From: Megaustenia siamemsis
Lineage: Eukaryota; Mollusca; Gastropoda; Stylommatophora; Ariophantidae
Assembly: GCA_032433765.1 (NCBI GenBank)
Contig: JAVIAB010000051.1
Coordinates: 149,813,243 to 149,877,242 of the forward strand
DNA length: 64,000 nucleotides
Direction of reading: 5' to 3'
How positions within the stretch are numbered: position 1 is the first letter of the stretch; each line of letters opens with the position of its first letter. The position numbers and the translations under genes are program-made. Positions 44,395 through 54,275 of this stretch are shown here, one piece after another. Under the pieces are notes generated by a model, which saw only the letters and a list, made by a program, of their open reading frames with translations, searched no databases and had not been told where the DNA came from.

Positions 44395-44550
44395 ACAGAT
44401 CACAAGAGCTGGCACTGAAAATAATAGAGATAAGACCAAAATTATTGGAATTAATACAGTTGGCAATAACCAAATAATAATAAGGGAAATACCTCTACTA
44501 GACGTACAATCTTACATATATCGTGGATGTAATATAGACAAAGAAGATGT
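44395..44550 (+). pseudogene. LINE fragment, family E
   Basis: NRDKTKIIGINTVGNNQ and IPLLDVQSYIYRGC match the family E fragment at 30330-30860. Confidence 0.65.
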
Positions 44551-45056
44551 TTTCCGTTTATACAAGCTGGGGGTTTGTTTTAATTTCGGAGTGTGGATTA
44601 TGTGATAAAAATGACCGAAAAGGTGTTTCTAACGGATATATGGGATTTTAAAAATTGTGTAAAGTGTTCTATACAAGAAGGAGGACAAGATCAGATAAAT
44701 ACTTTTAAAATGTACCCATCTACAAATGTACAGTTAGATAGTAAATGATTCCATGTGACAACTAACTATCTAACACGTGGGTAACAAACGGGATATCCCT
44801 AACGTGTGGTTTTTAAGTTAAGCCCTTGACTTACAACTGACTTAGCAGATCGGTAAGGGATGTATGTTTTGTGCTCAAAGAAATCACAGAAAGATGGAGA
44901 TGTACCACAAATATAAAGTAGCAGCCATCAATATATGCGGAATAAACTACAAAAAAGCTGACTTTATAGAAGAAATTACAAAAATGAAAATTAAAATACA
45001 AGGATTAGCGGACACATGAGTAAAAAGACAACGGATAAAGAAAGCACACATGAACT

Positions 45057-45832
45057 CATCATCATGTGCCATACCGGTTGGCGTAGGTGATCATGTCCCT
45101 CCACAATCTTCTATATACAGTACATCATATCAGTTCTGTTGTTGACTGTTTTCCATGCCATGACATCAAGCTATCCAGTATTTTCTCTCTTGTCGTCCGC
45201 GATCTCTCTTTCCTTTTATTTTGCCAGTTGTAACCAAGTATTCCAACTGTCCTCTTTCTCATGATGTGCCCGAAAAATGTTGATTGCTTCTTTGTGATGT
45301 TTTTTAAGAGCTCCATTTTTGTGTTGGCCTCTTTGAGAGCTTCCTCATTGGTCTTTTTAGCTGTCCAGGGAACTTTCAACATTCTTCTGAGAAATTCCAT
45401 CTCTGTAGCCTCTAATCGTCTTTTCATCTGTTTGTCTACTGTCCATGATTCGCTTCCATAGGTCACAATTGGTTCTATATAGCACCGATGAACTCTCTTT
45501 CTCATTTCTATTGACAGATTTGTTGCATAAGATATTTTTAATTTTCTGAAATGCTATTTTGGCCTGAGCTATTCTGCTTTTTATTTCTGTGGTGCATCTC
45601 CCATCTGATGTTATTATTATGCCCAAGTATTTGAAACGTTGCACTTGTTTCTGATTTGTCTCGTTTATTTTTATGCTGCATGATGGTGGTGACTGCTCCA
45701 ATGGTTTCACATAACCCTGATAGGGGGGACTAAACGGGAGCTCCACCTTGCCCAGGGGTGTCCCGAAGACTAGCGGAGGAAAGGAGACGTCTTACTCCTC
45801 CTTTGGTAGGGCAGAACTCTACCCCGCTAACC
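45057..45832 (-). mobile_element. Family B RTE-like element, short insertion with target-site duplication
   Basis: Flanked by the perfect 13-bp duplication GCACACATGAACT (45044-45056 and 45833-45845). On the - strand it begins with a GC-rich leader (GGTTAGCGGGGTAGAG) and runs into a frame with QRFKYLGIIITSDGRCTTEI. It continues through LYGSESWTVDK-like and RRMLKVPWTAKKTNEEAL and ends in ATGATGATG. RT and endonuclease are missing, so it is an internally deleted or recombinant copy that still moved. Confidence 0.85.
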
Positions 45833-46230
45833 GCACACATGAACTAAACGATAATAATCTCATGAGTCGACAACACAGAAAGAGCTAAAGACGGAGTATG
45901 CATTTAACATCGATCCAGAGCACGCAAAGAACACTCTAGAAATAAAATACTACCGAGAAAGAATAATCACAACCAGACTACTACAAGACGGTCGAGAAAC
46001 AACTTACATACAGATTTACACACCATGTAACAACAACGAAAAAGACTGCTAAGAATTCTGTGAGACACTAAATGAAATTGTCAGCAAGACTGATGAAAGC
46101 GACAAAATGTTAGTGATGGGAGATTTCGATGGAAGGCTTGGGAAACACAACAGTGAGAACAGAGACATTCTAGGACTCTTATGTGATAAGACAGCTGAAA
46201 TAAAGAAAAAATGGAAGCAAACTGCTGAAA

Positions 46231-46594
46231 ATGGGGTGTCCGGTTAGCGCAATCGATAGGCGGTTGGCTTACCACGGCAACAGCCGGGGTTCGTTCCCTG
46301 GCGAGGACACCTGGGTTTTACTAATTCCCTAAAAATTAGTGGGAGCCGCGATAGCTCAGTGGTTAGTGAACTGGACTACTACGGACAAGGGGTAGGGTTC
46401 GATCCCAACCGACGGCTCCGGGTTCACCCAGCCTTAAATGGGTACCGGATTTTTTCTGGAAAAGTAAAGCAGCACGGGCGTAATACCGACCACATTACCC
46501 CAAAAATCATTTGCTGAAGGTCTGTAAAATATAGGGTCACTAACACCATATTTCCCTATACGCCACTTGGCGTGACGGGGGGTACTACTTACTT
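46231..46594 (+). mobile_element. Two-headed tRNA SINE, copy C
   Basis: Near-identical to the copies at 15257 and 17070: head 1, linker hairpin, head 2, body, tail TACTACTTACTT. Flanked by the 12-bp duplication AAACTGCTGAAA (46219-46230 and 46595-46606). Removing the insert restores the endonuclease reading KLLKLCNQND. Confidence 0.93.
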
Positions 46595-47363
46595 AAACTG
46601 CTGAAATTATGTAATCAAAATGATTCGTTTATCACCAACACATTCTTCAAACACAGAGAGTCGCAAGTATACACCTGGTACAAATGGAATGACACAACAT
46701 GCAGAAGCCAGATAGATTTTATGCTAACTAGAAAACAGAACAAGAAAAGAGTAAACGACAGCAAAGCTGTCCCTAATATCACAGACGACATGGACCATAC
46801 AATGGTAATGATCACACTCAGACAGTCAAAACATAGAGAAGATACGCAAACTAACAAAGATATAGACAATAAAAAATTAAACAATTATAAGATCAAGAAT
46901 TAAGGAAAAACCAGAAGAATAATTAACAGAGTAATTCAACAAACTCCCCATCGAAGTAAGCACAGTAGAAGAATAGAGGAAACAGTTTAAGAAAACAGTC
47001 ATAAACATATCAAAAACAGTATGTGGAACGAAACTAAGGACAAAAGAAGGGAAAAAGAGATCAAGTGGTGGAACGATGCAACCAGAGAAACAATAAAAGG
47101 AAAGAAGAAACTTATTTAAAATTGCAGGGACATTAAGATGGGAGATTATATATGGCATTTTGCGTCTTGAAAGACGGTTGGTAGCAAGCTATCATGATAA
47201 GTCGGTAGTTTGGTAAAAATATTAGTGTCTTGTGCTGGATGCGGCTTCGCTGAACAGCTTCTCTCGTGACTGAATCTGCCAATATGGATAGAGGTAAAGG
47301 CATCAAGATGCACCAAGATGCGTAGAGATGCGAAGCTGCTGTAAAGCTGATGATAATAGCATT

Positions 47364-47454
47364 ACTAGAAAAAAGGGAGAAAAAAGTGGTATGGTGACAG
47401 CTAAAAAATGGTGACAGCTGTGACCATACCACTTTTTTCTTCCTTTTTTCTAGT
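47364..47454. repeat. Long hairpin (inverted repeat)
   Basis: Arms 47364-47402 and 47416-47454 match at 37 of 39 bases with a 13-nt loop. They contain AAAAAAGTGGTATGGT and its complement. Confidence 0.9.
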
Positions 47455-48140
47455 ATTGCCAATATGGGTAGACAGATCCATCCGCAGAACAAACAAGATG
47501 TGTTCATGGTGCCAGGCCTCGTCTCCTTTCTCCGGTGTCTTTTATCTTTTGAATTTGATATCAGCACTGCCTCGAAAGATGTGCCATTTTTTAATTTTGT
47601 TCTCCATGTGCTATTATCTGATGCCAGATTTACACAGTTTCTTTAACTGATAAAGAATTCCCTCAAGGAAGCCCTGCAAACATCCTTATATCTCAGCATC
47701 GATCTGCCCTTTGGCCTCTTTCCATCCTTAAGTTCACTATACAATATTTGTTTGGGAATACGAAAGTTTGCCACACTTCTCACGTGACCCAGCCACCTTA
47801 GTCTACAACTTCTAAGTGTTGCCATGATGGGTAGGAATCTGGCTCGTTGTAAGACATTAGAGTTCGTTAATTTGTCCTATCATTTGATGTTCATAATCTT
47901 TCGAGGCAGAGCCCATGAAAGCTGTTAACCCTTTCTCCTGCCTGCATGGGTAGTCCACTTTTCTGAACCGTATAAAAGTGTACCAATCACACAACTTTGA
48001 TGAATTTGAATCTTAGTCCTGAGTGTTAATTTAATGTTGATCCATGCTCTATCTTTAATTTTACCAAATGTGGAAGCTGCCTTTCCGATCCGGGAATTTA
48101 TTTCTTCTTCAAGGGAGACAGTGGTAGTGATCAAAGAACC
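47455..48140 (-). pseudogene. LINE C-terminal region, family H, ending in a Cys-containing tail
   Basis: On the - strand: SLEEEINSRIGKAASTFGKI and VIGTLLYGSEKWTTHAG (48134 to 47925), then LRSCRLRWLGHVRSVANFRI and PKQILYSELKDGKRPKGR (47825 to 47643). The end has STWRTKLKNGTSFEAVLIS and SCLFCGWICLPILA. This is the classic tail of an RTE-like ORF with a CxxC-type finger at the C-terminus. One frameshift or more separates the parts. Confidence 0.8.
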
Positions 48141-48334
48141 GGATTAAGGTGAATTTTTTCACAGATTCATTGACACACTACACTTTTTTGAAGCACGCAG
48201 TCTTCTACATACTTACTGACAGGGAGAATAAATCACATGACCGAGCTAGATTGTCAATCATTGACTGCAGGAGAAGAAGGCAACGATGATATAGGAAATG
48301 CAAGAAAGATAGAGAGCATAGAACAAAGATAGAG

Positions 48335-49650
48335 GACAGGCAAAGAAGATAGAGGACAGGCAACGAAGATAGAGGAAAGGCAACAAAGTTAGAGGAAAGG
48401 CAACGAAGATAGAGGAAAGGCAACGAAGATAGAGGAAAGGCAACAAAGTTAGAGGACAGGCAACGAAGATAGAGGAAAGGCAACGAAGATAGAGGACAGG
48501 CAAAGAAGATAGAGGACAGGCAACGAAGATAGAGGACAGGCAAAGAAGATAGAGGACAGGCAACGAAGATAGAGGACAGGCAACGAAGATAGAGGAAAGG
48601 CAACAAAGTTAGAGGAAAGGCAACGAAGATAGAGGAAAGGCAACAAAGTTAGAGGACAGGCAACGAAGATAGAGGAAAGGTAACGAAGATAGAGGACAGG
48701 CAAAGAAGATAGAGGACAGGCAACGAAGATAGAGGACAGGCAAAGAAGATAGAGGACAGGCAACGAAGATAGAGGAAAGGCAAAGAAGATAGAGGAAAGG
48801 CAACGAAGATAGAGGAAAGGCAACGAAGATAGAGGACAGGCAACGAAGATAGAGGAAAGGCAAAGAAGATAGAGGAAAGGCAACGAAGATAGAGGAAAGG
48901 CAACGAAGATAGAGGACAGGCAACGAAGATAGAGGAAAGGCAACGAAGATAGAGGAAAGGCAACGAAGATAGAGGAAAGGCAACGAAGATAGAGGACAGG
49001 CAACGAAGATAGAGGACAGGCAACGAAGATAGAGGACAGGCAACGAAAATAGAGGACAGGCAAAGAAGATAGAGGAAAGGCAACAGAGATAGAGGACAGG
49101 CAAAGAAGATAGAGGAAAGGCAACGAAGATAGAGGAAAGGCAACGAAGATAGAGGACAGGCAACGAAGATAGAGGAAAGGCAACGAAGATAGAGGAAAGG
49201 CAACGAAGATAGAAGACAGGCAACGAAGATAGAGGACAGGCAAAGAAGATAGAGGAAAGGCAACGAAGATAGAGGAAAGGCAACGAAGATAGAGGAAAGG
49301 CAACGAAGATAGAGGACAGGCAAAGAAGATAGAGGAAAGGCAACGAAGATAGAGGAAAGGCAACGAAGATAGAGGAAAGGCAACGAAGATAGAGGACAGG
49401 CAAAGAAGATAGAGGAAAGGCAACGAAGATAGAGGAAAGGCAACGAAGATAGAGGAAAGGCAACGAAGATAGAGGACAGGCAACGAAGATAGAGGACAGG
49501 CAAAGAAGATAGAGGACAGGCAAAGAAGATAGAGGAAAGGCAACGAAGATAGAGGACAGGCAACGAAGATAGAGGAAAGGCAACAAAGTTAGAGGACAGG
49601 CAAAGAATATAGAGGACAGGCAACGAAGATAGAGGAAAGGCAACAAAGTT
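48335..49650. repeat. 20-bp purine-rich minisatellite, about 66 copies
   Basis: Unit AGAGGAAAGGCAACGAAGAT, varying at GAAAGG/GACAGG, CAACG/CAAAG and AAGAT/AAGTT. As 20 is not divisible by three, all three - strand frames read the same peptide and stay open for 364-394 codons. Confidence 0.97.
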
Positions 49651-49840
49651 TCTATAAAACTCAACATCCCAGGCACAAAATACAACATGAAAATCAACAT
49701 CAACAAAACAGAAGTCATGAAAGTCGCCAAAAATAAACAGAATATCAACATAACTATAGAAGGCAGACAACTAAAACAAGTAGAGGAATTCAAATACCTA
49801 GGAAGTCTAATGACAAAAGATAATTCTCAAAAGGAAAGTA
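49651..49840 (+). pseudogene. LINE RT fragment abutting the 20-bp array
   Basis: LNIPGTKYNMKININKTEVM, then ITIEGRQLKQVEEFKYLGSL. This is the stretch after the YADD motif of an RTE-like RT. The left side is lost in the array. Confidence 0.75.
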
Positions 49841-50309
49841 AACGTTAGTTAACATTTCCGTCGTTGCAAAAATGAGTCCATATTTTCTATTAATTCCGCC
49901 CAACAATGAATGCGCTCTGTTCCAAGTTGAAAAACAAAGCGCAACAAAATAATGTAGACGCTTTTGTTGATACATACGCTAGCTACGATTGTGTCAGCAT
50001 CGCTTGTTGAAACGTGATACAATGAGCTAGACAGTTATCGTTCAAGTTGCAGATTAGGAAAGTGGAAACAGTCTTTGTGCTGCGCTGACTGAAGGGAAGA
50101 CGTGGGGATACAAATAAACTACAGGTCCAGCTCCGGATGTGTTTACTTTCAAGTGTTTTCAGACATTGAAGCGAGGCTCACTAACAACAAGTAGGTCGTG
50201 CTCTAGAGAAAGAATTAAATGTTAACATAAACCTATACAATAAAAAACATATAAGTGTAATTGTGAGAAGTCTAATGTGCATATTACAAAATAATGATAT
50301 GTATATAAA
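49841..50309. other. Unique stretch, nothing recognised
   Basis: No frame or repeat identified. Confidence 0.35.
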
Positions 50310-50716
50310 TATAGCATGGTGCAGAAACATGGACATTAGACAAGAAAACATAACAGAGAATTGAAGTCTTTGAAATGTGGATATATAGAAGAATAGGTAG
50401 AATTGGATGGAAGGAAAAGAAAACAAACGATCAAGTCTTAAAACAACTAAAAATTAAAAGAGAACTACTAAACACAATTCAAACAAGAAAAATGCGATTT
50501 CTGGGCCATGGTAAAAGACACAACAGCCTACTAAAAGTAATCCTGGAGAGGAAAATACAAGGTAAAAGAGGCAGAGGCAGACCAAGACTAACGCGGACGA
50601 GTAACATCAAAAGATGGACAAACCAGCCTATGACAACCTGCACCTTCAAAGCAAGAGACAGAGCAGAATGGCGATCCATGGTAGCCAACCTTTGTTGCAG
50701 AGATGGCACTCGATGA
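50310..50716 (+). pseudogene. LINE 3' tail, family C, in tandem with the next element
   Basis: Frame 50375-50716 reads MWIYRRIGRIGWKEKKTNDQ and RHNSLLKVILERKIQGKRGR and ends RSMVANLCCRDGTR, stop, GATGAT. It starts in the AETWTLDK region. Confidence 0.85.
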
Positions 50717-50754
50717 TGATATAAATATAGCACACGGTTAATGGCATGTTGACA

Positions 50755-52121
50755 TATACCGTACAGGATACATACCAAAGGAACTAAAAATATCAACTTT
50801 TATAGCATTGCCTAAAAAGAATGGTGCATTTGAATGCAGCGATTTTAGAACAATAAGCCTAATTAGCCAGGTAACCAAAATTTTACTAAAAGTTATACAA
50901 GGAAGGATTCAGAATAAAATTAATACTGAATTAGATGAGCAGCAATTCGGATTCAGGAAAAACAGTGGAACAAAAGAAGCCATATTCAGCATGAGGACTT
51001 TGATTGAAAAGTACACAGAAGTAAACAAACCAATATATGCCTGCTTCATAGACTACACCAAAGCATTTGATAGAATACACCATAATCAACTTATAGACTG
51101 CCTAAAAGATATAAATCTGGATGACACAGACATACGACTGATATGTAATTTGTACTGGGAGCAAACAGCAATAATAAGATATAACAAGGAGAACTCTACA
51201 CCCATTGATATAACAAGAGGAGTAAGACAAGGATGCATCCTATCACCAAGCTTGTTCAATTTATACACTGAACAAATCTTTAAAAACATCATAAAGATGC
51301 CAGGCCTTAACATTAATGGAAAGATAATCAATAACCTAAGATATGCTGATGATACTGTACTACTAGCAGAAAATCCTAAAGATCTACAACAATTGCTTAA
51401 TGTGGTAAACATGACAAGCAAAAAATATGGACTAGGTATGAATATCAAAAAGACTAAATCTATTATCATAAACAAAGAAAATTTACAAGACCTACAATTA
51501 AATATCAAAGTTGATGGAATACATCTGGAGACAGTCCAGAGCAACAACTACCTGGGACATACTATAACCAATGATAGAAAATGTACAACTGAAATAAATA
51601 AAAGAATAGGAATGACAAAAAGTAATTTCAATGCCATGAAAAATATACTAACATCAAAACAAATAACACCAGGGCTAAAACTAAGAATAGCAAAATGGTA
51701 TATCTTCTCAATATTCCTGTATGGTGCAGAAACAGGGACATAAGACCAGAAAACAGAACAGAAAATTGAGGCCTTTGAAATGTGGATTTATAGAAGAATA
51801 GGTAGAATTGGATGGAAAGAAAAGAAAACAAACGAGGAAGTTTTAAAACAACTAAAAATGAAGAAAGAACTATTAAACACAATTAGAGCAAGACAAATGA
51901 AATTTTTTTGTCATGTTAAAAGACACAACAGTCTAATAAAAGTGATATTAGAAGGGAAAATACAAGGTAAAAGAGGCAGAGGCAGACCAAGACTAACATG
52001 GACGAGTAACATCAAAAGATGGACAAGTCAGCCTATGACGATCTGCACCATCAAAGCAAGAGACAGAGTGGAATGGCGCTCCATGGTAGCCAACCTTCGA
52101 TGCGGAGACAGCACTAAATAA
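50755..52121 (+). pseudogene. Best-preserved RTE-like reverse transcriptase, family C, one nonsense codon
   Basis: One frame from about 50755 to 52121 holds a complete RT palm and tail. Seen in order: YIPKELKISTFIALPKKNG and CSDFRTISLISQVTKILLK, the fingers; QQFGFRKNSGTKEAI; motif A CFIDYTKAFDRIHH; motif B' RGVRQGCILSPSLFN; motif [19 protein letters not shown]; then GLGMNIKKTKS. The tail is GAETGT, TAA (51741-51743), then QKTEQKIEAFEMWIYRRIGR through RGRGRPRLTWTSNIKRW to the end RSMVANLRCGDSTK. The stop replaces a Leu codon (TTA) seen in the other copies. The endonuclease is missing (5' truncation). RTE-type RTs copy element RNA at nicked chromosomal DNA. Low divergence from siblings suggests fairly recent activity. 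Confidence 0.88.
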
Positions 52122-52440
52122 CGACACGGTTAAGGCCAAGGCTGGAGCTTATGTTATGTAGGTCTACATTTAATAAGGAACAGGCAAATAATTGCAATGC
52201 TGCGGTAAAGCTGGTAGCAAGTAGCCGGTAGTGGGGTGTGGTAAACACTCCAATAATGGTTACAGCTTTACAAGGAAGGAACACAACACAATACTGACGT
52301 TTCGGCCTGTGGCATTCTTCAGAATACAAGGACAACGACAAAGTACATTTATCTATAACTACATGTCGGATGATCAAGTATAGGGAGAGGTGGACAGAGA
52401 GAGAAGTCAGATGGTAAGATAAGAAAGAAAAGAGAGAGAG
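52122..52440. repeat. Stretch with a dispersed element carrying a hammerhead-like core
   Basis: GCTGCGGTAAAGCTGGTAGC resembles GCTGCTGTAAAGCTGCTGAT near 17860 and GCTGCTGTAAAGCTGATGAT near 47336. All three lie near an AAGTGGTATGG-like or ACGTTTCGG-like block, so one element family is likely. Confidence 0.5.
52290..52325 (-). ncRNA. Hammerhead-like core motif
   Basis: On the - strand: CTGAAGA, stem GCC-ACA-GGC, CGAAAC, then GTCA loop and GT A. One change from CTGATGA. Confidence 0.5.
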
Positions 52441-52442
52441 AG

Positions 52443-53655
52443 ATGTGCTACATGAGGGGAGGTAGGATGGGTGTAGAGATATGTGCTACATGAGGGGAGG
52501 TAGGATGGGTGTAGAGAGATGTGCTACATGAGGGGAGGTAGGATGGGTGTAGAGATATGTGCTACATGAGGGGAGGTAGGATGGGTGTAGAGATATGTGC
52601 TACATGAGGGGAGGTAGGATGGGTGTAGAGATATGTGCTACATGAGAGGAGGTAGGATGGGTGTAGAGATATGTGCTACATGAGAGGAGGTAGGATGGGT
52701 GTAGAGATATGTGCTACATGAGGGGAGGTAGGATGGGTGTAGAGATATGTGCTACATGAGAGGAGGTAGGATGGGTGTAGAGATATGTGCTACATGAGGG
52801 GAGGTAGGATGGGTGTAGAGATATGTGCTACATGAGGGGAGGTAGGATGGGTGTAGAGATATGTGCTACATGAGGGGAGGTAGGATGGGTGTAGAGATAT
52901 GTGCTACATGAGGGGAGGTAGGATGGGTGTAGAGATATGTGCTACATGAGAGGATGTAGGATGGGTGTAGAGATATGTGCTACATGAGGGGAGGTAGGAT
53001 GGGTGTAGAGATATGTGCTACATGAAGGGAGGTAGAATGGGTGTAGAGATATGTGATACATGAGGGAGGTAGAATGGGTGTAGAGATATGTGATACATGA
53101 GGGGAGGTAGAATGGGTGTAGAGATATGTGATACATGAGGGGAGGTAGAATGGGTGTAGAGATATGTGATACATGAAGGGAGGTAGAATGGGTGTAGAGA
53201 TATGTGATACATGAGGGGAGGTAGGATGGTTGTAGAAATATGTGATACATGAGGGGAGGTAGAATGGGTGTAGAGATATGTGCTACATGAGGGGAGGTAG
53301 AATGGGTGTAGAGATATGTGATACATGAGGGGAGGTAGGATGGGTGTAGAGATATGTGCTACATGAGGGGAGGTAGAATGGGTGTAGAGATATGTGCTAC
53401 ATGAGGGGAGGTAGAATGGGTGTAGAGATATGTGCTACATGAGGGGAGGTAGAATGGGTGTAGAGATATGTGATACATGAGGGGAGGTAGAATGGGAGTA
53501 GAGATATGTGATACATGAGGGGAGGTAGGATGGGAGTAGAGATATGTGCTACATGAGGGGAGGTAGGATGCGTGTAGAGATATGTGCTACATGAGGGGAG
53601 GTAGGATGCGTGTAGAGATATGTGCTACATGAGGGGAAGTAGAATGGGTGTAGAG
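52443..53655. repeat. 38-bp minisatellite, about 32 copies
   Basis: Unit GATATGTGCTACATGAGGGG then AGGTAGGATGGGTGTAGA. A left block prefers GCTACATG and AGGATGG; a right block prefers GATACATG and AGAATGG. Confidence 0.96.
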
Positions 53656-53794
53656 ATATATAAAATTATAAGATTAGAAAATGAGGAGCAGCTCTCTATA
53701 TGTAATACACGAAACGTGGCATTTACTTTATCTTTCTTTGTTAAATATAACTCAAGTGGGCTTGACACTTCAACAGAACTTTAAGTAGGCAGTA

Positions 53795-53911
53795 AAAGTG
53801 AAGTAAAGAACCTCGTCACGCCAAGTGGTGTATAGGAAATATGATGTTAGTGACCATCATTTTTATAGACCTTCAGTGCATGATTTTTGGGGTAATTTGG
53901 TTGGTATTAAA
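53795..53911 (-). mobile_element. 5'-truncated SINE with target-site duplication
   Basis: Only the 3' half of the SINE body is present. It is flanked by TAGGCAGTA at 53786-53794 and 53912-53920, showing insertion in the truncated form. Confidence 0.85.
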
Positions 53912-54117
53912 TAGGCAGTAGGTTATAGTATTTTTTATAATAAATTAAACTGAAATATCAGTGTTTAACTTTATAATGAAACGTGTTGATGAAATGAAAC
54001 CATGACTTGTGAGCAAAAGATTACTAGATAGTAAATAATGGCAAAGAAATATGACAAAGACATCACATTACAACAACCAGTGTCTGTTTGAAAGGAATGT
54101 GTTGTGAGTAGTGGTAA

Positions 54118-54120
54118 AGC

Positions 54121-54162
<42 letters not shown>

Positions 54163-54163
54163 C

Positions 54164-54207
<44 letters not shown>

Positions 54208-54275
54208 TAGTAGTAGTAAAAATAGTAGTAGTAGCACTAGTAGCACTAGTAGTAGTAGTACTAGTAGTAGCACTA
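54118..54275. repeat. (AGT)n microsatellite, left part
   Basis: About 52 triplets of AGT with some AGC and AAT. It continues at 56388 after the inserted transposon. Confidence 0.95.

Larger units (their letters stand above)
44890..47130 (+). pseudogene. RTE-like LINE endonuclease (APE) domain, split by two later insertions
   Basis: Three separated pieces in order. 44895-45043 is the start, with KYKVAAINICGINYKKADFI in the place of the first APE motif. 45846-46230 holds KMLVMGDFDGRLGKHNSE, the GDFN-like motif. 46595-47130 holds TNTFFKHRESQVYTWYKWND and SQIDFMLTRKQNKKRVND (YTW...R.QIDFIL motif), DMDHTMVMITL near the S-D-H motif, then the linker EIKWWNDATRE. A family B LINE interrupts piece 1/2 and a two-headed SINE interrupts piece 2/3. 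The endonuclease would nick target DNA in its active state. Here stops and frameshifts show it is dead. No RT domain follows in phase. Confidence 0.8.

Noticed and set aside
48449..49793. Three overlapping - strand frames of 364-394 codons
   Set aside because: They are three registers of the same 20-bp repeat and read the same peptide; no start context or unique sequence supports a gene.
52942..53326. Frames with CITYLYTHSTS-like repeats
   Set aside because: Artefact of the 38-bp array.
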